Below are positions 23,958-33,149 of a DNA stretch of 35,266 bases, piece after piece. The DNA comes from Gammaproteobacteria bacterium (GTDB taxonomy: Bacteria > Pseudomonadota > Gammaproteobacteria > DSM-16500), in the NCBI GenBank assembly GCA_019634835.1, contig JAHCAO010000017.1:1-35266 (forward strand). Direction: 5' to 3'. The notes beneath the pieces are model-generated. The model searched no databases and was not told the DNA's origin. It saw only the letters and a program-made list of their open reading frames with translations. A program made the position numbers and the translations under genes. The stretch's first letter is position 1, and each line of letters starts with the position of its first letter.

Positions 23958-24121
23958 ACATGACGAGTTTTTTACAACGAGAGAATAAGCGTATTTTTCC
24001 TTCACCCTTCACCGCAAAACACACTCATCCCTGATTGGGTTTTGCTCTCGCAGACTCCTGTCTGCGAGTGAATGGTTCATACAAAATATCCTCATCCTCT
24101 CGTTGCAAAAAACTCGTATGC
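23958..24121. mobile_element. MITE-like palindromic element, family 1, copy 3
   Basis: The ends TGACGAGTTTTTTACAACGA and CTCGTTGCAAAAAACTCG form long inverted repeats. The interior reads ACACTCATCCCTGATTGGG and GAGTGAATGGTTCATACAAA, like the copy at 5484-5667. A 7-bp stem GCAAAAC/GTTTTGC encloses the centre (24014-24045). It lies inside the gsp operon between gspJ and gspK and codes for nothing plausible. Confidence 0.85.
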
Positions 24122-24133
24122 CCCCTTTTCTCT

Positions 24134-24805
24134 CTAGCCCGCAGCACCTGACGGCGGCACACTTGGCTTAGCGGCGTCTATTGTAGTCTTGCTGCCTTGC
24201 ACTGGAATAACATATAGCTGACTGAGTTTTCCCCAATGCGGAATAGATAAATACACTCTTATTGCACGCGGTAGTGGTTGATTTCCCCCTCCCTCAAGAG
24301 GCCAATGATCATAGAAACGGCCATCTTCACCAAGATATTGAAAGTGTGCGTCTGACACGTTTGTTAATAATCGCCGATTGTGAGCTTGAGTTTGAGGTGC
24401 CTGATCGAGTACTGGCCACGTCATACGCGACAATACCGCTTCGTTCCAAATATATCCTGTGCGCTGTAAGGTACTACGCGCAAACGTACCTATTGGGTTC
24501 GCAAACCCAGTATGCGTAAAAGCAAATTTACGTGGAGCACCAACAAAAGCTGCTTCTTCTTTGCCTAAATGATTTAGCACTGGACGATTGACTGTTTGCT
24601 CAATATCTCGTGCCATGATCAGTAATGTAATTTGTAATTGGCGCAGCCGCCCCGCTTTATTTTCTGTCCCCGCTTGAGACTGAATCACACTGTGTAAAGC
24701 TGTCACCAAAATCATAGAAAGAATAGTAAAAATAAAAAGCGCAATGAGAACCTCAAGTAAAGTAAAACCTTTCGCAGCAATGCTGATGACACTTTTATTC
24801 CGCAT
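24134..24805 (-). CDS. gspJ: type II secretion minor pseudopilin GspJ
   Basis: GspJ forms part of the pseudopilus tip. From ATG 24805 the protein is 223 aa (ATG 24814 adds three residues). A 13-residue leader ends in Gly before FTLLEVLIALFIFTILSMILV, with Glu at mature position 5. The globular part has IMARDIEQTVNRPV, GYIWNEAVLSRMTWPVLDQAP and YDHWPLEGG...LPRAIRVYLS, usual for GspJ. The start overlaps the gspI end by 11 nt. The tail is rich in Pro/Ser/Ala (PSVPPSGAAG). Confidence 0.94.
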   Translation of the reverse strand: MRNKSVISIAAKGFTLLEVLIALFIFTILSMILVTALHSVIQSQAGTENKAGRLRQLQITLLIMARDIEQTVNRPVLNHLGKEEAAFVGAPRKFAFTHTGFANPIGTFARSTLQRTGYIWNEAVLSRMTWPVLDQAPQTQAHNRRLLTNVSDAHFQYLGEDGRFYDHWPLEGGGNQPLPRAIRVYLSIPHWGKLSQLYVIPVQGSKTTIDAAKPSVPPSGAAG

Positions 24806-25220
24806 GATACACATAACTCTCTAAGGTAATAATGGGCGACCCTTCCTCATTTTCATCTGCAAATACTTTCACCGTTATTTTTTTGATATGCTTATTCGGT
24901 GTTTCTTCTGCTTCTAATTGCCAGTACCACTCTTGTCCTAACATTTTTGTTGTCAGCTTTTGATTACCTGATGAATTACCTATTTTGAGCAAACCGACAC
25001 GTGTTTCATTGATCACTTGCTGCCCTACTAACATGGCAAGGGTCTTGTTTTGCAGGTAACCCGTGGCGTTAATATTTTGTGAAGCAGATTTAATCACTGC
25101 GGTCATGGCTATGCTGATAATAGCGAGAGCAATAAGGACTTCAATTAATGTGAGGCCAATCTGTTTATTTTTAATAAGATTTGCGTGATTAAGACAGCGA
25201 ATGACTAGAGATGCTACCAT
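24795..25220 (-). CDS. gspI: type II secretion minor pseudopilin GspI
   Basis: GspI binds GspJ and GspK in the tip complex. The 141-aa product has a leader ending in Gly (KNKQIG) before LTLIEVLIALAIISIAMTAVI, with Glu at position 5. It continues with the family pattern NKTLAMLVGQQVINETRVG and QEWYWQLEAEETPNKHIKKITVKVF. ATG 25220 overlaps the gspH end by 32 nt, as in a tightly packed operon. Confidence 0.95.
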   Translation of the reverse strand: MVASLVIRCLNHANLIKNKQIGLTLIEVLIALAIISIAMTAVIKSASQNINATGYLQNKTLAMLVGQQVINETRVGLLKIGNSSGNQKLTTKMLGQEWYWQLEAEETPNKHIKKITVKVFADENEEGSPIITLESYVYHAE

Positions 25221-25716
25221 CTGCCTCGCCCTTAATCACATATCGGGGTTTTTGTCCACGCTTCGCCACGTAAATAGTAAATGGGGTAATGTCACCATTC
25301 GTAGAAATAATAATTTGCGGAAGATTTGTCTGAGCACTGTCACTAGAATCCGATACTTGTTTCCCTGTCATTTTCATGTCCAATTGTATATTACTTGGAA
25401 TTTTATGGTTTCCAAGAATTTTGTCCTGTAACGGTACCCATGGATTTTTTTGTTCGCCTAAAGGAGAATGATAACTGGCAAATTGATAAGAGTATTTATC
25501 TAATTTTAGACCAAGAACTGTTGGCTGCAACATCGCTTGTTCTTCAGCTAACGTCATGATTTGTACGAACTCTCTAGTAAACGATTCTAGCCGCTTATTT
25601 TCATTGTGACTAATACTTAATAGCGCGACACTCGTCACAATACTGATAATAAAAATCACGATCAAAATTTCAATCAGCGTATATCCAGCCGACAAACGAT
25701 CAGCGCGTTGAATCAC
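25189..25716 (-). CDS. gspH: type II secretion minor pseudopilin GspH
   Basis: GspH is a minor pseudopilin that joins the GspIJK tip to the GspG shaft. The 175-aa product begins at GTG 25716, whose first bases overlap the gspG stop (GTGA). Leader IQRADRLSAG precedes YTLIEILIVIFIISIVTSVAL. The rest has the family's REFVQIMTLAEEQAMLQPTVLGL and a C-terminal FTIYVAKRG. A serine-rich end (SDSSDSAQ, SISSHSLS) is present. Confidence 0.93.
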   Translation of the reverse strand: MIQRADRLSAGYTLIEILIVIFIISIVTSVALLSISHNENKRLESFTREFVQIMTLAEEQAMLQPTVLGLKLDKYSYQFASYHSPLGEQKNPWVPLQDKILGNHKIPSNIQLDMKMTGKQVSDSSDSAQTNLPQIIISTNGDITPFTIYVAKRGQKPRYVIKGEADGSISSHSLS

Positions 25717-26165
25717 GATGATTGAGTCTCACCATTCATGTTCCAATTACCAATTTCGCTATTTGCCTCTCTGCCCTTGGGACCATAACTGAAAATTCTT
25801 ACTTTTTCATTATCATTCATATATTGATACGCTTGTCCCCACGGATCGTTTGGCAAATCTTGCAAATATCCTTCTGTCTTCCAATCACGCGGGACTGGTG
25901 GAATAGAGGGTTTAGTAACCAGCGCTTGCAACCCTTGGTCTGTTGTTGGATAAAATCCATTATCCAGCTTATATAAGTCTAATGCGCTTTGAATTGCTGT
26001 AATATCTTGTTTAACTTTAACAATACGTGCTTGTTCCGGCCGACTCATGATTTTAGGAACAATAATCGCAGCTAAAATACCTAGAATCACGACTACAACC
26101 ATCACTTCGATAAGAGTAAAACCAGCTGCACGGCGATAATTTATTGAGTAAAATCGATCATTCAT
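25713..26165 (-). CDS. gspG: major pseudopilin GspG
   Basis: GspG builds the pseudopilus shaft that pushes substrates through the secretin. From ATG 26165 the protein is 150 aa; ATG 26180 would add five residues. The leader ends AAG before FTLIEVMVVVVILGILAAIIVPKIM. The C-terminal domain has the classic DLYKLDNGFYPTTDQGLQALV, PNDPWGQAYQYMN and FSYGPKGREANSEIGNW, which includes the calcium-site loop. It is first of the gspG-H-I-J-K-L-M cluster on this strand; its promoter should lie in 26166-26399. Confidence 0.97.
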   Translation of the reverse strand: MNDRFYSINYRRAAGFTLIEVMVVVVILGILAAIIVPKIMSRPEQARIVKVKQDITAIQSALDLYKLDNGFYPTTDQGLQALVTKPSIPPVPRDWKTEGYLQDLPNDPWGQAYQYMNDNEKVRIFSYGPKGREANSEIGNWNMNGETQSS

Positions 26166-26399
26166 TATTATAGCGTCCATCTTCTTTAAGTTAAGATTGC
26201 AAATGTACCAAAATTTGTTTAAATTGTAAACAGTTACATGATTCAGGAAAATAAATTGGCTCTTAATAACAGCGATCTAAAACCGATAGTTGTACCTACT
26301 GCATTGAAAAAGGGTACAATTTAAGTTAGTAGTAAGAAAAAGTGATTATAATTGAATTACATTAAACCTGAAAGTAACACCGTTCGACGGGGAGTCATT

Positions 26400-27083
26400 A
26401 TGGATCCAAAAGACCAACAAGAAATTCATAGAATTTATACTGCTCTTTTAGGAGTAGGCGAAGAAATCTCGAAAGTAATGGACAACATCAGCGAGAATGC
26501 GAAAAAAATCTTAGCATTACTCGAGGATCAGTTAAAAGAGAGATACTCACAAAATGCAACTCTGAAAAAAATGCAAGCTGCTCAGCCGCTTGCAACACCT
26601 ATAACACCTACTAATATCAGTAATGCAACGTTTTCTGAAATAGCAACTCGCCTTGATGAACAAAATAAAAAGCTAGGAGAAATAAATCATCGTATCCAGA
26701 AGAACATCAATGCTCAATTAGCTTTATTAGCCCCTCAGACTGAGCTGTCTCAAGATGTAGCAAGGAAGATTATTCAGGAGCAAGACGCAATGATAAAAAC
26801 GGCGTTAGAAACCAACAAGGTTGCTCAAGAAGCACAAGCATTATTTCAACAACAAGCCTATCTTTCTAGCAATTTGCAAAGTGTAACGCCAGAGCAAAAG
26901 CAAAAACTTAATGAGCAAAAACAAAAGCTTAATGAAAAAATTGAAGAAGCTACCACCTTGAATCATCAACTCAAAGAGCAAGTGAAGAAGCAACACCGCA
27001 TAACTGATATTAACAAACCAAGCGAGCTAAAGAATGACACTGAAGCAGCGCCCAAACCAAGGCTTGGACGAAATGGTGGGTAG
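26400..27083 (+). CDS. predicted coiled-coil protein, function unknown
   Basis: From ATG 26400 the protein is 227 aa; an in-frame ATG at 26352 lies upstream, but GGGGAG at 26389-26394 fits 26400. There is no signal peptide or membrane helix. It is highly charged and helical, with long heptad-like stretches (ISENAKKILALLEDQLKERY, FSEIATRLDEQNKKLGEINHRI) and a direct repeat QKQKLNEQKQKLNEK near residues 180-195. The tail is basic (KPRLGRNGG). I do not recognise a family. Soluble coiled-coil proteins are common among Dot/Icm effectors, so that is a possibility but unproven. It interrupts the gsp cluster on the opposite strand. Confidence 0.6.
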   Translation: MDPKDQQEIHRIYTALLGVGEEISKVMDNISENAKKILALLEDQLKERYSQNATLKKMQAAQPLATPITPTNISNATFSEIATRLDEQNKKLGEINHRIQKNINAQLALLAPQTELSQDVARKIIQEQDAMIKTALETNKVAQEAQALFQQQAYLSSNLQSVTPEQKQKLNEQKQKLNEKIEEATTLNHQLKEQVKKQHRITDINKPSELKNDTEAAPKPRLGRNGG

Positions 27084-27139
27084 CTCAAGCTAATTAAGGG
27101 CAATGGGTAAATATAGCGTCATGACAATAGGAGATTATC

Positions 27140-27913
27140 ATGTTTGAACGGTTGCAAAAGCCTTTTCTAACCGTAGAAACAGGTGAGGCTTATCAACCTA
27201 TTCGTATTGTTTACGATCTTTTACAACGAGATGCATTCATCGAAGCCTTAAGTAAATTGAAATGCATTGAAAATAAACAAACAAACGGATGGAATATTTT
27301 CTGGCGCAATGAGTGTGACGATATACACTTTGAATCACTCGACTCTTTTAAAAAGAACCCAAAAAATCCAACACGACTAGGTACATTTCTTCTCAAAGAA
27401 AAAGCCTTGTATCTCAACTTACCCTCATTTAAACGCGCTTGCTTATTAGTTCCTTTTCTACACAAGCTCATTGATCCTTCTATTATTAAGATAAAAAAAG
27501 CTGACTTCATTAATAAAGTTTTCGGCCTCAACGAGCGATTGCCGCATGGTTTTTCTGAATTATTTGACGAAGATGAATTAGAAAAAATTGTTCATCAGCG
27601 CATTCATGACTACGAAACGGTACAAGAACGTTGCGAGCAAGCTGAAACAGCAGACGCAGCATTCAAAATTCTCTCCGAGTATACCAACACCGAGTCACGT
27701 AAGCGGCTACCCTATGCAGAGCGTTATACCTTTCAAGAAATCAGCAAGATAGAACCTGATGTGGCTTATCTAGGATTTTATATTTTCCTTCGTGGCCGTG
27801 AATTAGTGGCTATCCGCCGCTGGTTTGGTGAAACAGGCTATACGCTCGCCGATGCTGCGGAAGAAACCATCGAACAAGTCTTTGGCGGCATGCATATCGA
27901 TATCATTGAGTAG
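27140..27913 (+). CDS. conserved-looking protein of unknown function
   Basis: The 257-aa soluble protein begins at ATG 27140, with AGGAG seven nt upstream. There is no signal peptide. It starts FERLQKPFLTVETGEAYQPIRIVYDLLQRDAFIEALSKLK, contains several Trp/Phe-rich blocks (GWNIFWRNECDDIHFESL) and ends with YAERYTFQEISKIEPDVAYLG, a likely hydrophobic helix LGFYIFLRG, and acidic DAAEETIEQVFGGMHIDIIE. I do not recognise the family. It lies 56 bp after the coiled-coil gene on the same strand and probably shares its transcript. It may be cargo inserted between gspF and gspG. Confidence 0.65.
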   Translation: MFERLQKPFLTVETGEAYQPIRIVYDLLQRDAFIEALSKLKCIENKQTNGWNIFWRNECDDIHFESLDSFKKNPKNPTRLGTFLLKEKALYLNLPSFKRACLLVPFLHKLIDPSIIKIKKADFINKVFGLNERLPHGFSELFDEDELEKIVHQRIHDYETVQERCEQAETADAAFKILSEYTNTESRKRLPYAERYTFQEISKIEPDVAYLGFYIFLRGRELVAIRRWFGETGYTLADAAEETIEQVFGGMHIDIIE

Positions 27914-28042
27914 ATGATCACTCAAATTCAAACAGGCATAGTTTGACAAATTACGGCTTACATATCATACGTACGATTTAGAGGTAGTGATCATGCACAA
28001 ACTCACTATTAGTATCGTAACCAATGAAATGAACTCATCCTA

Positions 28043-29269
28043 TTACGTTAACTCATTTAAGTTAAAAATAGGCAGTAATACAGCAAGCACGATGAATAAC
28101 ACAATCGCGCCCATAATAAGAATCACTGCAGGCTCAAAGAGTGCTAACGCAACTTCAATTAAACGACTAATTTCATCTTCTTGAGTAAGAGCAACACGAT
28201 CTAGCATAGTTTCAAGCTGACCACTTGCTTCACCACTTGCAATCATATGTATGCTCATTGGAGAAAAATACCGGGTTTGCTTTAAGGCAAGATGGATGGT
28301 TGCACCCTCTCGTACATGATTCACTGCTTCTTGTACCGCACGGCGAATAGGAATGTTCGTAATCAGCTGCGCGGAGATATTCATTGCCTCCAGTATCGGC
28401 ACACCTGATGCAGAAAGAATAGATAAAGTGCGGGAAAAACGTGCGGTATTAGATGTTTTAATCGCATAACCTATTAATGGTATACGCAATAAAAAACGAT
28501 GTGATTGCTCACGTAGCATTGCGCTACTCTTTAGTGCTCGCCGCCAAAAGAAAATGCCCAACACCAGAATAATAAATACGTACACTCCATCATTCTTTAC
28601 CGCATTACTAGCAGCAATCAATATTTCTGTCATCAATGGTAATGCTTGATTAAGATGCCCATATACCGCAACCATTTTTGGAACAACATACTCAAGCAAA
28701 AATCCTACGATACCTACCGCCACTAAGACAATCATGCTGGGATAAATAAGTGCTGTTTTCAATTTCTGACGCACTTGCCATTGTTGTTCTGTATAATCTG
28801 CAAGCCGCAGCAACACTTTATCCAGATGTCCTGTCTTTTCCCCCGCCGCTATCGTCGCACAAAATAATTCAGAAAAAGCCTCCGGATGTTCACGTAATGC
28901 TGATGCTAACGCATGACCTTCCACTACCTTGCTACGCACAGAAAAAAGCAATCCTTTGATACGCGCTTTTTCCGTTTGCTCCGCCACAGCCAACAAGGAT
29001 TCTTCGATAGGCAGCCCTGCTGATAATAAGGTAGCGAATTGCCGAGTGACTAATGCTAATTCTTTACTGCTTAATCCACGTGGCTTAGTAGACAAAGTCC
29101 ACTGATTAACTTTTTTAATCCCTTTTTTTTCTTGTGCAGGGCGCACAAGAATAGGAACTAGTGACTTATCTCGTAATAATTGCCGCGCATGCTTCTCGCT
29201 CTCTGCTTCCATGATCCCTTTTTGTTCTTGGCCGCCACTGTTAACCGCTATGTAATGATAAGCTGGCAT
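28043..29269 (-). CDS. gspF: type II secretion inner-membrane protein GspF
   Basis: GspF is the polytopic platform protein at the base of the pseudopilus. The 408-aa product has the family's N-terminal YHYIAVNSGGQEQKGIMEAES, two copies of the T2SF domain (LVTRQFATLLSAGLPIEESL... and FSRTLSILSASGVPILEAM...) and three membrane helices, the last near the C-terminus (FEPAVILIMGAIVLFIVLAVLLPIF). It follows gspE by 9 bp. Its stop lies 130 bp from the convergent unknown gene. Confidence 0.97.
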   Translation of the reverse strand: MPAYHYIAVNSGGQEQKGIMEAESEKHARQLLRDKSLVPILVRPAQEKKGIKKVNQWTLSTKPRGLSSKELALVTRQFATLLSAGLPIEESLLAVAEQTEKARIKGLLFSVRSKVVEGHALASALREHPEAFSELFCATIAAGEKTGHLDKVLLRLADYTEQQWQVRQKLKTALIYPSMIVLVAVGIVGFLLEYVVPKMVAVYGHLNQALPLMTEILIAASNAVKNDGVYVFIILVLGIFFWRRALKSSAMLREQSHRFLLRIPLIGYAIKTSNTARFSRTLSILSASGVPILEAMNISAQLITNIPIRRAVQEAVNHVREGATIHLALKQTRYFSPMSIHMIASGEASGQLETMLDRVALTQEDEISRLIEVALALFEPAVILIMGAIVLFIVLAVLLPIFNLNELT

Positions 29270-29278
29270 AGTGCACTC

Positions 29279-30760
29279 TTAATCTTCACTCGTCACACGT
29301 AAAATTTCTTCTAGTGAGGTCTCGCCTTTTAGCACACGACGAAAACCATCTTGCCTTAAACTAGGATATAAACCGCGCGCATACTTTCGCATTTTCTGCT
29401 CAGGCACACGATCATGAATCATAGTACGCAGCGATTCATCTATAGCAATCAATTCATACACACCGCTTCTACCAGCATACCCAGTTTGCCTGCAATGGAC
29501 ACACCCAACAGGATGATAAATAACTGCTGAGGAGGATTCAGCAATACCCAGTAACTCACACTCTTTCGCTGTTACCAACATCGGTTTTTTACAATTATTA
29601 CACAATAACCGCATCAACCGCTGAGCCAGTACGCCAGCTAAACTTGATGCAAGTAAAAATGGTTCTACTCCCATGTCATCCAAACGCGTAATAGCACCGA
29701 TTGCGCTATTTGTATGTAAGGTAGAAAGCACTAAGTGGCCAGTTAAACTGGCTTGTATGGCAATTTGTGCTGTTTCAAGGTCACGAATTTCTCCGACCAT
29801 CACTACATCGGGGTCTTGTCGCAAAATGGCACGCAACCCCTTTGCAAATGTCATATTAATTTTATTATTTACCTGGGTTTGTCCAATACCAACTAAATCA
29901 TATTCAATGGGATCCTCAACCGTTAAAATATTACGCTTTTTATCATTCAAAATGATTAAACCAGCATATAGCGTTGTTGTTTTACCTGATCCTGTAGGGC
30001 CCGTCACAAGAATAATTCCGTGCGGTTTTTTGATTAATGCCACAAATAACTCTAGTGATTTAGCATCCATTCCTAGTTCAGCCAAATCCAGTCGTGCCGT
30101 TTGCTTATCCAATAAACGTAGCACCGCTCGCTCGCCATGATTCGTAGGCATAGTGGATACACGCACATCCACCGCACGTCCACCAATGCGCAACGTAATA
30201 CGCCCATCTTGCGGCAACCGCTTTTCTGCAATATCTAAGCGTGCCATAACTTTGATGCGAGAAATAATGAGAGGTGCAAGAATCCGCGGTGGCTCTAGAA
30301 TTTCACGCAAAATACCATCTGTACGAAACCGGATAGTAACGTGATTTTCAAATGTTTCAATATGAACATCTGATGCTTCTTCTTTTATTGCTTCACTCAA
30401 CAACGCATTTAATAAACGAATGATAGGCGCGTCATCTTGTTTTTCTAACAAATCTTCTGCCTTTGGAAGCTCATGCATTAAATCAGAAAGATTGAGGGAC
30501 TCACCTAGATCTTCAGCCATTTGCATGGCAGTCGAAGAATCTGTTTCATAAGTTCTTACCAATAATTCATTAAAAGTTTCACTACTGACTTGCTCTAATA
30601 CGATAGGTATTTGTAATCGCCGCTGAATTTCGATGAGCACCGTAATGGTTGGTTTTTGATGATAAACGACTGTCGCAGCATGATCTTCAATATTGGTGAC
30701 TAACACACCATGGCGTTTGGCAAATGCAAAACGTAGTGGATTTACTCTTCCAGCTTGCAT
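29279..30760 (-). CDS. gspE: type II secretion ATPase GspE
   Basis: GspE powers pseudopilus assembly. From ATG 30760 (GGAAG seven nt upstream) the protein is 493 aa; the frame is open to 30823 but that extension only overlaps gspD. Walker A GPTGSGKTTT starts at residue 254, the Asp-box DPIEYDLVGIGQTQVN follows, Walker B lies in RQDPDVVMVGEIRD (315-327) and the His box in GHLVLSTLHTNSA. The zinc tetracysteine site is formed by CNNC (387-390) and CVHC (420-423). The start overlaps the gspD stop by 19 nt. Confidence 0.97.
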   Translation of the reverse strand: MQAGRVNPLRFAFAKRHGVLVTNIEDHAATVVYHQKPTITVLIEIQRRLQIPIVLEQVSSETFNELLVRTYETDSSTAMQMAEDLGESLNLSDLMHELPKAEDLLEKQDDAPIIRLLNALLSEAIKEEASDVHIETFENHVTIRFRTDGILREILEPPRILAPLIISRIKVMARLDIAEKRLPQDGRITLRIGGRAVDVRVSTMPTNHGERAVLRLLDKQTARLDLAELGMDAKSLELFVALIKKPHGIILVTGPTGSGKTTTLYAGLIILNDKKRNILTVEDPIEYDLVGIGQTQVNNKINMTFAKGLRAILRQDPDVVMVGEIRDLETAQIAIQASLTGHLVLSTLHTNSAIGAITRLDDMGVEPFLLASSLAGVLAQRLMRLLCNNCKKPMLVTAKECELLGIAESSSAVIYHPVGCVHCRQTGYAGRSGVYELIAIDESLRTMIHDRVPEQKMRKYARGLYPSLRQDGFRRVLKGETSLEEILRVTSED

Positions 30761-32838
30761 GAAACACTTCCTGGTGGACAATGACTTCCAAATGGCAATG
30801 GCAAATCTTTTTTGTTCTTCCATGGTGGCAACTTGGTAGAAACAGGCTTATCACCAATCGTGGATAAATCTTGCCTGAAATTCGCTTGTGTTCTACGTAA
30901 AGTATTATACTTTGACTCTGAAATCACCATGGCATTATCGTTGTTTTGAATAATAATCGGTTTAATAAACACCATAAGATTTTTCTTTTGCTGATTAGTG
31001 GTCCTCTGCCAGAACAACGGCCCGATAATAGGAACATCTCCTAAAATAGGCACTTTATTGATATTTTCATTATTAGAGTTGCTGATCAACCCTCCCAACA
31101 CTAACACATCGTCACTTTTAATAATGACCGTGTTGCTAATTTTACTCGTATTGATTAAAGGTGTTAGACCTGGGTTTTGCGGGTTTTGTAACGTGTCATT
31201 TTTTAAGCTTAGCTTCAACCGCACCGACGTTCCTAAATTTATTTGCGGCGTTACATCTAACTTTAACGTGACTGGCTTGGATTCAATCGTGGTAAACGGC
31301 GTGACCGTTGTCGTATTACTTGACGTTGCATAGGATCCTGTTTGAAACGGTACAGCTTGTCCCACTTCAATAGTAGCTTTTTGATTGTCTAACACCATAA
31401 TAGACGGTGTCGAGAGAATATCTACGCCCTTTTGATTGCGCAGCAAACTTAATACAGCTTGAATTTGCACACTAGGCATAATTCCCACTATGCCGGCGCC
31501 AAAAGGAGGAAATGAGGTAGCCGCCCCATTCGCGGTACTTTGCACAGTACCATCAGAGGTAACACTGCCCCATTGGATACCTAAGCTAGTGATATTGCTT
31601 TCATCGATCTCAGCAATAATAGCTTCCACTAGCACTTGGGCGGGACGAATATCTAGTTTTGCAATCACTGACTTTATCGCCCGCATAAGAGCAGGCGGCG
31701 CGGTAATAATAATAGCATTGGTGTTAGGTTCAGCTTGAATATTTGTCGAGGTAGCAGAGGAATCTTTTGATGTGCTTGCTGTTGTGGTAGATGTACTGGA
31801 TGTGGTGGAAGAATTCACCGCACTTGTATCATATTGTGACCCACCATTTTTCCCAAGAATATTGGCTGCAATTTTGCTTAATAACGGTGCTAAGGTCTTT
31901 GCTTCTAGATAGCGTAAATAAATCACTTCCGTGTTACCTGACGGTGCTTGGCTAGGTGCATCTAATTGTGCAATCAGCACACGCATACGCAAACGAACAG
32001 CTTTAGGGCCACTTAATAAAACACTGTTACTACGCTCATCGACCGCAATAGAAACAGAAGTCGACTCACCCGATGCGCGCGCCGCAGCCTGCAGGTTATT
32101 TAACACAACGGCTACTTGCGGCGCTGAAGCATGTTTTAGAGGAATGATTTGTATACCGCTGGTGGATGCTTTATCTACATCTTCAATAATGCTATAGATA
32201 CGGTTTAAGTTTGAAGCCCTGCCCAATAAGATGATGACATTCCCAGGCGTATAAGCAGCAATATTGCTCCATTGCGGTAACATCGGGCGCAACACTGGAA
32301 TAAGTTGTGAAGCAGAAACATTTTCTAATGGGATGACACGTACCACGACTTCATCGCCCCTGCCTGGAGCTTGGCGCGAAGCTAGAGGCACAGCTTGTTC
32401 TCCGCTTTCCATATTTGGCACTATCTTGATAACGTTGCCACTAGGAATAGCAGAATATCCAAGCACGCCAAGAACAGAAAGGAAAACCTGATAGACTTCA
32501 CTTTGCTTCAAAGGTTTACTAGATATTAGCGAAATTTTTCCACTAACCCGTGGATCCACGATAAAATTCTTGCCTGTTTCTTGAGATACTTCAGTAATCA
32601 CACTTAAAATGTCAGCATCTTGTAAATTCCATAATCTTTTAGGCGGATTGGGATTGGTCAATTGGCCTGTATTGCTTAACGACACCACAGCATTTTTTGT
32701 CGGTAATGTTGTTGCTAATAGAGATGGCTGGGAAAAAGAAGGAGAAGTAAAACACACACTCAACATTAACGTCCACAACAGTTGCCATAAAAATCTAACG
32801 ATAAGCAACCAGGTTCTCTTGATCGTATCAACTTTCAT
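30742..32838 (-). CDS. gspD: type II secretion outer-membrane secretin GspD
   Basis: GspD forms the outer-membrane channel. From ATG 32838 the protein is 698 aa. TTG 32913 and ATG 32895 are possible earlier starts, none with a clear ribosome site; 32838 gives the most normal signal peptide (core WLLIVRFLWQLLWTLMLSVCF). The mature part has N0 (LQDADILSVITEVSQETGKNFIVDP), N1-N3 repeats (VIPLENVSASQLIPVLRPML, IIPLKHASAPQVAVVLNNLQ) and the secretin core with GVDILSTPSIMVLDNQKA, VGQAVPFQTG and VLVLGGLISNSNNENINKVPILGDVP. The N3 region has a Ser/Thr-rich insertion (SSTTSSTSTTTASTS). It heads gspD-E-F. Confidence 0.96.
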   Translation of the reverse strand: MKVDTIKRTWLLIVRFLWQLLWTLMLSVCFTSPSFSQPSLLATTLPTKNAVVSLSNTGQLTNPNPPKRLWNLQDADILSVITEVSQETGKNFIVDPRVSGKISLISSKPLKQSEVYQVFLSVLGVLGYSAIPSGNVIKIVPNMESGEQAVPLASRQAPGRGDEVVVRVIPLENVSASQLIPVLRPMLPQWSNIAAYTPGNVIILLGRASNLNRIYSIIEDVDKASTSGIQIIPLKHASAPQVAVVLNNLQAAARASGESTSVSIAVDERSNSVLLSGPKAVRLRMRVLIAQLDAPSQAPSGNTEVIYLRYLEAKTLAPLLSKIAANILGKNGGSQYDTSAVNSSTTSSTSTTTASTSKDSSATSTNIQAEPNTNAIIITAPPALMRAIKSVIAKLDIRPAQVLVEAIIAEIDESNITSLGIQWGSVTSDGTVQSTANGAATSFPPFGAGIVGIMPSVQIQAVLSLLRNQKGVDILSTPSIMVLDNQKATIEVGQAVPFQTGSYATSSNTTTVTPFTTIESKPVTLKLDVTPQINLGTSVRLKLSLKNDTLQNPQNPGLTPLINTSKISNTVIIKSDDVLVLGGLISNSNNENINKVPILGDVPIIGPLFWQRTTNQQKKNLMVFIKPIIIQNNDNAMVISESKYNTLRRTQANFRQDLSTIGDKPVSTKLPPWKNKKDLPLPFGSHCPPGSVSCKLEE

Positions 32839-32913
32839 TTTTCGCTTAAGAACCCAATGACCAACAGACTCTAACCTTGTCCTGCATGTATTCATAATTA
32901 TTTTTTTGTCCAA

Positions 32914-33102
32914 CCTCTTAAAAAAGATCGCATAAGAGTAACATAAAATTCTATTGCATCAGTACTGATTATTAGGGAGATTTTCTCCGTTAATATTTGA
33001 GTAAAGCATTAACACATTCACAGGAGCAGCCATCAGATCCCGTAAATGATTGATTGCGAATTAACTAAGAAGACGAAACATGAAGACCTATTGATCCTCA
33101 AA
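32914..33102. other. intergenic gap upstream of gspD
   Basis: About 190 bp without a gene; it should contain the gspD-E-F promoter on the reverse strand. An AAGAGG lies right before the TTG at 32913. No clear -35/-10 pair stands out. Confidence 0.3.
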
Positions 33103-33138
33103 ACTTCTCATGTGCTGATCAGCACATGAGAAGTGAGA
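33103..33138 (-). terminator. palindromic terminator of the low-complexity lipoprotein gene
   Basis: A perfect 32-bp palindrome (33103-33134, arm ACTTCTCATGTGCT, centre GATC) lies 12 bp after the stop at 33150. Read on the reverse strand it is followed by a short TTTT, so it can act as a moderate intrinsic terminator. Confidence 0.65.
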
Positions 33139-33149
33139 AGAGAATGAAA

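Noticed and set aside
26304..26320. TTGAAA/TACAAT pair upstream of the coiled-coil gene
   Set aside because: The spacing is only 5 bp, so it cannot be a sigma-70 promoter.
27987..28184. 65-codon forward ORF antisense to the gspF end
   Set aside because: Its composition mirrors the gspF C-terminal coding sequence; a nearby ATGATCACT/AGTGATCAT pair is too weak to call a terminator.
30761..30823. 21-residue N-terminal extension of GspE
   Set aside because: It overlaps gspD coding sequence, while ATG 30760 has a GGAAG at seven nt.
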